A DNA stretch of 64,000 bases, taken from the NCBI GenBank assembly GCA_950295325.1, contig OX485803.1, positions 12,338,001 through 12,402,000 of the forward strand, read 5' to 3'. The stretch comes from Polytrichum commune (lineage: Eukaryota > Streptophyta > Polytrichopsida > Polytrichales > Polytrichaceae). Under the pieces are notes generated by a model. That model ran no database searches and was not told where the DNA came from. It saw nothing but the letters and a program-made list of their open reading frames with translations. Position 1 is the stretch's first letter; every line of letters begins with the position of its first letter. A program made the position numbers and the translations under genes. This document shows, piece after piece, positions 1-11,600 of the stretch.

Positions 1-807
1 TTTGCTTCCCAATTTAGTGTTATGAGGGGGAACTCTTTTATCGTTCAATGTTGTGTAAGCGGACAATATCATTATCAAATTCAACATGGGTCATTTGCCA
101 ATGAAAACCAAGTTCAATACCAATATTCATTGTGTTGTGTCTCTAAACTGGTCACATGTAAGATAAAATAAAACCAAATTAACTTTTCATTATAGGATAC
201 CCACAATACAAGTTGGTCGGCACCTCACAACCACATGCCGCATCCTAATTTGCCCACCTCGCGCACACAAATCAAGCATGTCACAACTCGATGAATAACG
301 CTCTTAATTATGGAGGATGGTGGGCATAGTTTGACTTTTGCAAAGGTGACTAACCCAGATATCATGAAGGCGGTGGCTAAATCACCATGTACTACTCACC
401 CATTGAATTAGAGTGACTATACCTCCGATAGGGAGCCAAAAATAGGTGTCCTATTAAGGAAGCTAACCGCATTAGCCTCAGTTACCTTACATAATAAGTT
501 GTCGTTGGTGAGGTAGTTGTTGATGGTGGATGAAATTTAACTAGTTCAAGTCACGAAGGAGCAACAAATTGAGTTGTGCTCCTTTTGTTGCTCCTTCACA
601 TAGTTGAAGCTTGCAATAGATCTTGGGTGGGTCGAACGAGCATTCCAATCACGCTGATCCCACTAACGTTAGCGTTTCTTCTCTACAACAGATCATAGGG
701 ATGAATACTGGATCATAGTGTTGGTGTTTGATTGTGGAAATCGAGACGTTCTGGAGTTGGAACAAATTGGTTTGCATCTCAAGGAAGGAAGGGGGTTTGG
801 GAGCTAT
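1..807. other. No gene recognised
   Basis: AT-rich sequence with stop codons in all frames. No domain, RNA gene or clear repeat was seen before the CCGG-rich repeat that begins near 808. Confidence 0.5.
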
Positions 808-1410
808 GATCGGGGAGAACCGGCGGTTAGTTATGGATGAACCGGTTGAGTTTGAGAAATAACCAGTTGAAGTTTGAGACTGCAGGAAAATTACCGATCA
901 TTTTAGAGGAATTTATAGAAGATACCCCAATTTAATAAAGGAAAACCGGAAGATGTAACCGGTTGGACTTGCAAACACTAGGATCTCAACCGGTTATGAA
1001 TGCCCAAAAACCTCCCCGATCACTGGTTGGGAGGTTGTCAATGGAAGGTGAACGAAGGGTGCATCGGTGCTTCTGGTTGTTTGGTTTACATACAATCATT
1101 CTCCAGTACTTTGATGAATGTATTGATTTTATGCTCAACCCCAGGTCCAAGATGACCCTAAACTACCGGGTCTATGTCCGGGGAGAACTGGTGGTTAGTT
1201 ACAGATGAACCGGTTGAGTTTGAGAAGTAACTGGTTGGAGTTCGAGACCGCAGGAAAATTACCGATCATTTTAGAGGAATCTAGAGAATAATATATCTCA
1301 AACGAATATAACAAAACTGGAAGATGTTAACATGTTACCGGTTGGATTTAGAATCACTAGGATCTTGACTGATTATGTCCAAAAACTTCCCGGGCATTGT
1401 ACCGGGTGAT
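808..1410 (+). repeat. CCGG-rich dispersed repeat, two tandem copies
   Basis: Two copies of about 220 bp (about 808-1020 and 1178-1410) share GGGGAGAAC.GG.GGTTAGTTA, GATGAACCGGTTGAGTTTGA, GCAGGAAAATTACCGATCAT and a right end near GCCCAAAAAC.TCCC. Reverse-orientation copies occur at about 42550-42740, 43996-44204 and 63740-63962, with fragments at 52005-52085 and 62365-62435. A short frame across copy 1 is not preserved in copy 2, so it is not treated as a gene. Confidence 0.8.
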
Positions 1411-2233
1411 AGTGGAGAGGTACCCATTTTCGAATGGAGTGGTTGGGGGTTCGGTTCCTACTGTGAAATCCTCTCTCTACTTGACAAGAAAAACTAAATA
1501 CACTATATAAGATGTTTAGTGATTATATTTAGTGTTGTTACTGCCCTACCCTACTCAATACTAATTTTCAATTCCTTGACAATTGGTGTTAGACATAAAT
1601 GTGCCGCTACCTTCCCTACTGCCACCTCCCTTATTTTTTTATATATATTTCATATCCTCACTAACACTAAATGCAAACATGTAACTTCCACATATTACCA
1701 TTGTTGATTATTTAGTGTTTGAGTTTACATTTAATGTCACTTACTTTCATAGGGTTATTGATATTTAGTGTATGTGTTCGGTATTTAATGTATGAAACAC
1801 TAGATATCCTAATTAGCGTACGTAGATAGGGAAGCCAAGAGTCCATCCATTACAAGGTAAGTAGTAAACCCCACCCTGCATCAAGAGGATTCTTGAGCAG
1901 GGTAAGATTCTTGAGGGATTTGTTGATTTGGAAATTCGACGAGGACATGCTAAGCCCAAAATTTTCCAATTAGGCTAAGCCCAGAAATTCCCAATTACAC
2001 TATGCATGTATATTCCCACTTGTTGGTTTAGTGTGGCAACATGAACAATAGTGAGACTCAATGTTCCTTATGTAAGGGAACCCCAACATAAAAGGGACAT
2101 TATGCCATGAAAATTCTTGGCTCCACGGTGCAAGAAACTATTGTTGAGTAATGTGCTATTAATTAGAACAATGTTTGTGACTTGCTACATAGCGCCAAAT
2201 GACACCCTTTCTAGTTGCCACCCAATGATTCAA
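1411..2233. other. No gene; traces of the ACACTAAAT element family
   Basis: ATTTAGTGT/ACACTAAAT words recur (about 1501-1534, 1711, 1765). The span 1499-1772 begins TACACTATATAAGATGTTTA and ends GATATTTAGTGTA, suggesting a further decayed inverted-repeat element. No coding region was seen. Confidence 0.4.
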
Positions 2234-2615
2234 AACAATTAAATATGATATTTAGTGTCATATGGTATTTGATGTCACTAGGGTAGCTTTTTCAGATGAC
2301 ACTTCTTATGAATAACTGAGAAAATGTTGTCATAGACGATGGATGAGTTCATCCATTGGCCAAACTCCTACCTTCTCTTGTCAACAACTTGTGATGAAAT
2401 ATTGTCATGGATGATTGAAATTTGCATGAAAAATCACTTGATAAGTGACACTTGGTAATTGCAACACTGTAAATCTAAAATCCCTCCAAAAATTTACAAG
2501 GAATGACAAATAATGTCGGGTTAACATATAGTGTTGGTGACACTTTACTGCAATTTACAAATAGTATTGAGCAAGCCAATTAGAATTGGTGACACTAAAT
2601 ATCATGATTAGTGTA
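2234..2615 (+). mobile_element. MITE, ACACTAAAT family, 382 bp (copy 1)
   Basis: The right end, reverse complemented, reads TACACTAATCATGATATTTA then GTGTCACC. The left end (AAATATGATATTTAGTGTCA) is slightly degraded. The whole element aligns in inverse orientation with 30751-31126 through internal blocks such as GGATGA.TTCATCCATTGGCC and ACAAGGA.TGACAAATAATGT. It has no coding capacity and is non-autonomous. Confidence 0.82.
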
Positions 2616-3138
2616 CACTACACTATAACTTACATGTGGAACTCCCAAAACTTCGATCACTAAACCCAAGCAATCCAAGCAACCCACTGAGGCCCAACTA
2701 ACAATCCGCCCCCCAGTATAAAGTAGACACAAGTATAATAGAACCCCTCTTAATTAATGGCCTTGGGCCCGGAGATTTTTATTAAATAAAAGGGATTATT
2801 AAAAGAGAGGGGCTCTAATATTTGGCCTGGTCCCAACTTGGGACCAGAGATTTTCATTAATTGAGAATGTATTAGTTATGGGGGGATCAGTTAAGAGGGG
2901 TTCTAATGTATTAAAGTTATGGGCTTGAGAGAATAACCAGATGTAAGAGAACCGAAGGGGGCAGTTGCTACTGCTGGTCGCTATGCTATCACCCAATGGA
3001 TCGTACCTCGAACCAGCGGTTTTTTTCTATGTCCCCCGGTCAGAGCCTCTCTCCACCGGTCTGGAGAAAGGGCGAACACACTCCTTTCGGAGTCGGAATC
3101 CAGCAGAATCTGTGAACGAGAACTCTCAGCTCGCCACC
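2616..3138. other. Probable 5' flank of the S1-protein gene
   Basis: Sequence becomes unique and less AT-rich after about 2940. It contains several ATGs with short frames before the Kozak-like ATG at 3139. No convincing TATA box could be assigned. Confidence 0.35.
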
Positions 3139-3166
3139 ATGCTTTCGGTCTTCCAATCTTTGCTTG
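3139..3166 (+). CDS. Candidate first coding exon of the S1-domain protein gene (uncertain)
   Basis: ATG at 3139 sits in a strong plant/Kozak context (GCCACCATG). It opens a short frame, MLSVFQSLLG, ending at a possible donor (G|GTAGCT, 3166/3167). Spliced in phase 1 to an acceptor ending at 5690, it would continue as RNFGLSSLTRKCSRS and give a plausible transit peptide. Against it, that acceptor has a poor pyrimidine tract, and the more obvious acceptor at 5647/5648 needs a phase-0 exon. The intervening 2.5 kb would be intron 1, filled with tandem repeats. Other first exons are possible. Confidence 0.3.
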
Positions 3167-3599
3167 GTAGCTCACTATGCATCATCATGGGTTAGGCTCT
3201 CGCATTCTTCTTTAAATTGCGAACTCCACAAACCCAAATCCCTTCACAGACACAAAAGATGCCAGGAATTCAAACCTTGTCAATGTGGGAAACAATCTTT
3301 GTGGTTGCAAATAAACAAACAACAAAGTGAGGCTGGAAGTAGTGGTTTGTACCATGTTGGAGGAGAGGGAGAGATTGCAATCTTTCAGAAGGGAATGGTG
3401 AATTGACCCAGAATTGCAGGGGAGGAAGTTGAGTTGCAATTCTGACATCGGGGAAGACAAGGCAATCTTGAGGGGGTTTTGGTGAATGTATGCATGTGAG
3501 GTAGCAGCTATGGCAATGCCCACATACAGCCTCAAGTGTCCCTGTGCCAATGGGCTTACGCTGCCTTGCTCCCAGGTGATTCTTGCCCTTTCACTTTAA

Positions 3600-5060
3600 T
3601 AAGTTGCAAGGGTTTTGTGCTTGCATCAAATTACATACCGCTTTCATCCTGTTGTATCTCTCTAGAGAATTTTGTTGGTGAATTGAGGACCGTAAGGGTA
3701 GGGTTTAGTATGTCGCTGACGTTGTCTTATCTTCGAGTAGTCTTGTTTGTAGAGCTTGTGTACCATTTTCCAATCATGCTAATGTTCAGTGAATTTTTGT
3801 GATACTTTTTATTTTATCTACCTTCTTTTCTCAAATTCTTGCAACGCAAATGCAAGCAAACACCTGATGGAGTGTAGAAGCAAAATATGCCTCTCTTGAT
3901 TGAGTCATGGGATGAAGGTTTGCAGAGGAGCTAAGAAATGCATCAATCTAATAAAGAATTGTGGTGATTACATACCACTTTCATACTGTTGTATCTCCCT
4001 AGCGAATTTTGCTAGCGTTCTCGCTCACATTTGTTTTATCTTCGAGTATTCTTGTTTGTAGAGCTTGTGGACTATTTTCCAGTCATGATAATACTCAGTG
4101 AGGTTTTGTGATATATATACACTATCTACTTTCTACTCCCAAATTCTTGCAATGCAAATGCACGCAAGCGCTTGATTGGCTTTGGAAGAAACGTGTCTGT
4201 TTTCTTGATTGAGTCCTGAGATGAAGCTCTGTAATAGGAGCTAAGAAACGTGTCAATCAGATAAAGAGTCGTGGTGATGAGATTGAGATTGAGATTGTCC
4301 TTACTTGCTGGATACTTGGTGCTCTAAGCTACAAGGGTTCCGTGCTTGCAGCTTTACACACCACTTTCATCCTGTGGTACCGTTCTAGAGAATTTTGTTA
4401 GCAATCTCGCTCACATTGTCTTGTCTTCAAGTAGTCTTGATTGTAGAGCTTGTGGACCATTATCCAGTCACGCTAATGTTCAGTGGGTTTCTGTAATCAT
4501 TTCTTTTTATCTACGCTCTTTTCTAAAATTCTTGCAATGCAAATGCAAGCAAAGGCTTGATGGAGTTTGGAAGGAAAATATGTGTTTCTTGATGGAGTAC
4601 TGAGATGAAGCTTTGCAATAAGAGCATCAATGCGAGAAGTGTTGTGGTGATGAAATTGAAATTGACCTTACTCGGTGCATACTTGGTACTCTAAGCTACA
4701 AGGGTTTTGTTCTTGCAGCATTACATACCACTTTCATTCCTGTTGTATCTCTCTAAAGAATTTTGTTGCTGCAGTGAAGACCGTAAGGGTAGGGTTTAGT
4801 ATCTCGCTCACATTTTCTTATCTTCCAGTAGTCTTGTTTACAAGAGAACTGGTGGTCCATTTTCCAATCACACTAATATTCAGTTGGTTTTTGGGGTAAT
4901 TTCTTATCTCCTCTCTTTTCAAATATTCTTGTAATGCAAAACGGATCAAAAACTTGATGGGCTTTGGAAGCAAAATATGTCTTTCTTGAATTTTTCCTGA
5001 GATGAAGCTTTGCAAAGGAGCTAAGAGATGTATCAATCAGAAAAGTGTTCTGGTGATGAA
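3600..5060 (+). repeat. Tandem array of about four 370-bp units in putative intron 1
   Basis: The motif CACTTTCATCCTGT..GTATC recurs near 3640, 3977, 4361 and 4729. Each copy is followed by a conserved block with GAATTTTGTT, TCTTCGAGTAGTCTTGTT and CTTGCAATGCAAATGCA. The units are diverged by substitutions and small indels. None keeps a shared open frame, so I treat them as non-coding. Confidence 0.8.
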
Positions 5061-5486
5061 ATTGAGATTGTGCTGACTGGTGCATCCTTAGAAGAGAGCA
5101 CTGGAAAGGTGGCAATAGAGCATGAATTTCAGATGAAGATATTGCATGTGACCATGATGATGGCTCTGCTTTTAATTCTGACCTAAGGATTTCTAAAGTG
5201 TTAGTATACATGCATTCTGAAGCTCTCTGCTTCAAATTGGGTGCAACGAAGCCTGTTAGAGAGATAAAGACTTGTTGTGATGACATTGAGATTGCCCTTA
5301 CTTGGTGCATCCGTAAAAGAAGAGCAATGGAAAGTTTGCAAGAGAACAACATTTCCAGATGAAGATGGTATCATAGATGACGATGATGGCTCTGCTTGTA
5401 GTTCTGACCTAATGATCTGTAAAGCGACAATATACATGCATTCTGAAGCTCTCTGGTTTCAAATGGGGTGGATTGAAGTGCGTTAG
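5040..5486 (+). repeat. Tandem duplication of about 230 bp next to the 370-bp array
   Basis: Two copies (about 5055-5280 and 5280-5486) share GATTG.CCTTACT.GGTGCATCC, a GATGATGGCTCTGCTT core and ACATGCATTCTGAAGCTCTC. Short open stretches on both strands differ between copies and are probably chance. The array ends about 160 bp before the first securely traced exon. Confidence 0.75.
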
Positions 5487-5647
5487 AGGAAATGGAGCCA
5501 TGGAGTGAAAAGAGTAATTTTTATCCCTAAACAACTTTAATTGAAGTCTGCAAAGTGCTCTTGCAGACTTCTTGTACCAAGCACTTTCCCAGATGGACTC
5601 TGATTATTGTTTCTGTTTCCATTTTTCATGTACATTTTGGAAATTAG

Positions 5648-8600
5648 GTGGGGGCTGGGAAGCTATTAAGCAGCAGCTGCAACAGTGTAGGGAGGAATTT
5701 TGGCTTGTCATCACTTACACGAAAATGCTCAAGGTCAGCGTCCCTGAGGAATGGTGCAGGCCATGTGATGGCTATGGCAGGGAAGAAGGACGTTGGACAA
5801 GGTGGGGAAAACAAAAGACAGGAAGTCAAATTGAGTCAGGCAGATTTGATGGAGCTTGAGTTTGGCAGGCTGCTGGGTGAGCCTCGCCAGGCGACATTGG
5901 CAAAGGTTTCTTCTTCAGACCTCTTATGGCTGACAGTTTTTTCTTTTTGTTGGAAATGGTTAATAATCCCATGCAAACATTCTTGTTCTTGTTACATGTT
6001 CATTTAAAAGAAATAAAATTCACTCTATTCTTGTGTCTTTGCCAAGCAATTGATTACTGTCATCAACATGCACCTGTGCGTTTGTACTTGTCGGAGTGTA
6101 ATTGCAAATTGTACAGCCTGGGCGGCTTGCAGGTCATTGGTCGGAAAGTGAATCCAGAGGCATCCTACATTGATATTGAGAAAAAACCCATCAAGAGAAA
6201 CACAAAATCACCTTCTTCAGGTGACTCTTCAGTTGCCAAATTTGCGCAGCTGTTGAATAAAGAACGGAACCCAACTTTGCAGCCGCCAAATGTCATGAAT
6301 CAAACTTCACTGAAAGGAGGAGAAGCAAAGACAAGGGAGGAGGATTATCCCGGCCTTGTTAAGCCACCATCGCTTCCAGGAATGCTGGCTCCTCAGGTTT
6401 TCCTCTCCATCTTCTTTGGTTTCAGCTGATTGAATTGCATTGAAAAAATTGAGTCTGTTCTACCCATTTTCATACCACATGGCTAAATAATTTCAAACTT
6501 TGGTAGAAGCAGGCTACAAGGAAAGGAGACGCAAAGACAACAACAGAGGATTTACCTGGCATTGTTAGGCCACCATTGCGTCCAGGAATGCCACTACCTC
6601 AGGTCCCTCCTGTCTCTCCGTCTTCAGACTTTCTTTTTCAAGATAAAAGTTAGTTTACTAGATAATATCTTATTTGAGGTTGTTCTTCTATGCTGATAGA
6701 AATTTGATGGGTTAGCTTGGCTAAATAATGTTAAGATCTTGGTGGGCTTAGATAGGGTGCTTCAGTGTTTCCCATAAAAGCAATAATAGAACGCTATAGT
6801 ATCTAAATAGTAAGTGTTGTAGTGGGTGTTCTCTTTAGAGAAGCATCTTGGAGAGTATACACTTGGAGAGATTCTTTTTGGCAAGGTCTTCAAATTGAAT
6901 CATGGTAGATGGGAGAAGACTTTGACTGAAGATAGGTAACAATGAGGTGTCGACTAAGTTAATGAGAGCTTTCCACTTGATTATGGTTGGCATTCATGCA
7001 TGTAATCAAGGAGCGTGATTATTGGATTGCTCTTGAACCTAGAATAGAAAGAGGATGTCCTTACACATGCTCAAGAATGCTATGGCCAGGTTTTGATAAC
7101 CATCTGTGACCAGAAAACACTTGTAGATAGACTTGTTCTTGGTAAACAGGACTTTGATCCCCCACGGCATGTTGAGCCAGTTACTTTCTCGAACATTTCA
7201 ATTTACCATAGGTCACAGTCAGTTTCTGACACCCATGTGATGAGTTAATCAATTTTCAAGTTGCTACATAGGATTTTTAACACTCTTGACCAATGACAAC
7301 ATGACATGTGGTTTTAAGCATTCATGGGTAGAATCAATAATTTAAGAAACTAACAGGCACATAGGTACTAACAATCACATTCTCTTGGGAGTGCTCCAGG
7401 ATTCCAGGAAAACGTCATCAGCCAAATCTAGTAAAAGTGGCATGACTGCACCAGGAAAGAAAGCAATACCAATGGTGACATTTGGACCTGCTGGCTTCGC
7501 AGCTCAAAGCAAGATAGTGAAAGCAAAAAAAGAAGGAGATGATTACATGGGTCTTGTTCAGAAGCCAACCATTGGGTCTCAGGACTCGTACACGCCTTCA
7601 TGGCCTACTGATGAGGTCGTCCCTCCCATGTTGATGGGGAAATCAAATAGGTCAATGGATTCAATAGATGATGATGCCTTGTTAAGACGACCAATGCCTG
7701 GGGAGGTAGTAAGCAAGAGCAAAACACCTTCAAGTATTGCTGACAAGGATTCGCTGCTTAGGAAAAATAAAGATACAAACCTTTCTCCGTCTCTTTCTGG
7801 CAAGCCAGGACTTGTTAAACCTACACAAGTGCAAGCAACTGCTTCAACTTCAGGTGTGGATATATCTGAGGAAAAATTTGCTCAACTTTTGGAACTTGCT
7901 GCATCACCTGACAGTGATCATGGCCAGGTTTCACCTCTTCACTTCTTGCAGCATTGCACTTTCGAAGTTTTTAATCCTGCATATTAATAATGACAAGTCA
8001 TGTTCCAGATTCATGTAGTTAGTATCAAATTTTGCATGTACTTGGTACTATGATGTACAATGGCTTTGAGCACATCAGCTGTAGTGGCTCCATTTTGGTA
8101 ATTGGGAGCGTAGTCTGCCACTTGCCTACTCTTAGTGGCACTTTACACTAAGCTTGAGGGCTGGTGACCATTGAAATTTAAATCTCATTGTTGGAAAATG
8201 TCGAGACTGTCCACTTCACTTTACACTAGACCTTGAGGGCCTGAGGGAGCAAGGAAGTTTGAATGGATGAACAAACCTACAGGGAGTCCTACCTGGCATG
8301 CAATGGATAATGTTTCATGGTCTACTGGAATTTGTGTCAACTGCACCTAAAAGAGGTGCATGTAACACAAAACTGGGAGACCATGACACTTCAAAATCTC
8401 ACAACCCTTGATATATTAATACTTATTATGTAGAAGGACCCACATCAATAGGATGCTGAAGTAGAGACAGTGAAAGGCGCAGTCTGCATTCAGTTGAGAG
8501 CCCAGTCGTGTATGTCCCTGTGACCACTCGTACTTCAATTTCAATTTTCCATGGTATGGTCTTCAGATGAGTTTTGAGAACCTTGATAATTACATGGTCA

Positions 8601-11600
8601 TGGCCCTTGGCCATTGTGTAAAGTGGCCCTTATTTCATTGTTGTCAATTAGGTTATCCTTGTAGGCGTGAGATTTTTGATGTTCATCCGTAAACTTGAGT
8701 TGTCTGCCAGGTTGACATTAGAATCAGGGTTTTGCACACTGTATTATCTTAACGAGTTTGTGTTTTGCAGACTGAGCCTTTTACTGCCTCTACTTCAGCA
8801 AAGGTTGTGACTGTAGACACATCTAGTACAAGGAAAGCAATACCAAGACTTGGCTCAAAGCCCATGCCAGCATCCAGAAGGGCTGCTCAAATCAATGAAA
8901 GCAAGGAAATGACTGCCCCTGAAATTTTGAGTCCCATCCCATCCAATGAAGAAGTTGTAAATAAAGAGCCAACCTCTTCTCCAATTGTGAATGAGAAATT
9001 GGTCTCAACTGATAAAGACGCAGAACCTAAAGTCAGCCGTCCTGTTGAAGTGAAGGCCCCCTCACCAAAAACAGTGTCTGGACCTACTATTGTGGAAAAG
9101 CTAAGCTTGCAATCTTTTGCTAAGCCAGGTCTTACAAAATCTGAGAATATTTTGAGTTCATCTGTTGAATCAAAACCAACAAAGAGGCCTATTACTCCTG
9201 GGCTTCAGAAGCCAGTTGTAAGACCACAAACTCCTCCTACTGTCCCTGCTTCAGTTAACAAAGTCTTGGAAAGGTTAGTAGCTGAAGAACAGCAATTAAC
9301 ATCACCTGTGAGTACATCTGATTCTGCAAACATCGAAGACAAGGCAGGTATTAATGAAGGTACAGAGTTGGGACAAAGTGGTGTATCAGAAAAAGTGGCA
9401 GATATTGAAGATGTTGAACAAGGAGACACGACACAGCCCATTTTAGGAGTGTTAAGGAAGTTGAGCCTTACTGGACCTGTTCGGCCAACAAAATCATCAG
9501 AGCTTGTTTCAACTACAGGTGAAGGTGAAAAGGTGAAGTCAGACAGGTTAGCAGGCTGGTCGGAAGAAGTGAAGGCTGCTGTGCGGAGGAGTGAAGCTGC
9601 ACTACAAAATGAGAAGAAAATTGGCTTCTCTGAAGTAGAGTTTGATCAACTACTCCAACAGCAAAAGCCTGAGTAAGTTCAGCTTACATTCTGACTTTAA
9701 CTTCAAGTTATTTTTTGACATATTGTTAGGAATATAATTGTTAAAGATAGACTTTAAGCATATTGGTTCATAGTGCAATCACTTTATCATCAACCTATTA
9801 CGATATGGAGTCGAGGTTAATGACACAGTAGCAGTAGCTATTATTTCTGCTTTTCGGAGATCTTACGGAGGTCCAACTCTTGTGTAAGTTTGTTCTTTGG
9901 CTTTTGGTTCTTATGAAATGTGTATCATAAAGAATGTGCATCTGGGGTAGGTATATGTCTACAGTTCCACCTTTGAGAGTACCCACAAGATTCCTAAGTA
10001 GCATACCTAGGTTCTAATGCAAATGAAGTGATTCTTAGGTAAATCTGGATAATTTAAGAATGAATCCATTGGGGATGCACCCTCTTCAATTGAATCTTGG
10101 GTACTTGGAAGAAGGCTTTGTGTCTGAAGATAGGTAACAATGAAAGAGATGTTGACCAATGAGAGCTTGGCACTTGACAATGCTCCTCGGCATTTCATGC
10201 AAGAATAATTTCAAGAATGCAAGAATAGAAAGAGAACGTCCTTATACATGCTTAAGAATGCTATGCCAGGTTTAAGATTGTGTTAAATTGTGTTTTTTAA
10301 CAGACCATCAGCCAGGCTATTAAAGCGGCCTGTTCCTCCTCCAGCTGCCATGGAACCTAAACCCGATCCCATTGAGGTTACAAGGCTGCAATTGGCTGCG
10401 ACCCGGCCTGCAGTACCAAAGCCTGATAAAGGACGTTCTCAAGATTATGCAGAAGAGCCGTTGCTTGACAGGAAATCAGTCACTAAGGTAGACAATGATA
10501 AAAAATTTAAATGCTTCTCAGTAGTGATTGCAAGGATTTCAATGCATCAAAGTTTGCCTTATTTGAATTCTGTATGCAAAGATTATAAGAGTTTCAAAGC
10601 TTTATTGGTAGAAGACCTAAAAACAACGAGGGAGCCTGATGTTAAGATGGTGGATATTCTCATAATCAATATGTACTTACATTGCAAGATTTTTTGGGTG
10701 TTGGTTTTGGTTGGGGTAATGCTAAGGATCTGGGTTAAGGCCTTGGGTTATAGCCACCCTTTCAAACAGAACTTTTACTATGTGGTTGATCCACTGAAAT
10801 ACATTTTAACTAGACAGGCACATTTTGTCTTCGTTCACTACGGACTTCATGGAGCCTCAGTGGTGGTTTTAAGGATTCAATTATTCAGAATGCTGCTTTT
10901 TATCAACATTTTTATTCATCTTTGGAGGGACTTATAGGTGCTGACTGGTTCAGGAAGAGGAAGATCAGGATTGGGCACATGCGGAAGCGTTACGGGAATC
11001 CAGGGCAGTTGAGGAAGTTGTGTTTGCTGGGTCCAATGCAGGTGGCATGCTGGTACGTTGTGTCTGCAATATCCTAGCTTTTACGGTTTTATTTTGATTT
11101 TGATTTATTAATTGTATGTGTCCACACTAAATGGTCCTACTAGTGTGGGCCACATTAATCGTTTTTCTAGGAAATTGATGTGGGTGACTATTTTATTTTG
11201 TACACCTTTTGTTCTTGAACTAATTATTCAAGGTATTGGTGGGAAGTCTCCAGGAAGACTTAGGGAAGACCTAGAGTCTTTGGGCCCATGTTATTTCCAC
11301 CTGGACTAGACAATTAGAGTGGCCCACATTTTTTATTTCCACCCACACTAATAGGACTATTTAGTGTAGGAACTGATGTTTCTCTTCTTTTCAATATTTT
11401 TTGTGCAGTTGAACTTTCGGTCACTGGTCGGCTTTTTACCTGCATGGGAGCTAAGTGGCAAGAGGAGGCCTCCTTCATTTACAACTTGGATGCAAGAGAA
11501 TGGCATCACGTTAAAAAGGGCAAAGTCATCAATTTCATCGGAGCCAAATGAGACAGTGATTATTGGAGATGGAAACAACCAGCATGTAACTGATGATGCA

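Noticed and set aside
4260-4340. Possible intronic C/D-box snoRNA in the 370-bp repeat (GTGATGA words)
   Set aside because: A box C-like word recurs in several units, but no CTGA box D follows at a suitable distance and there are no terminal stems.
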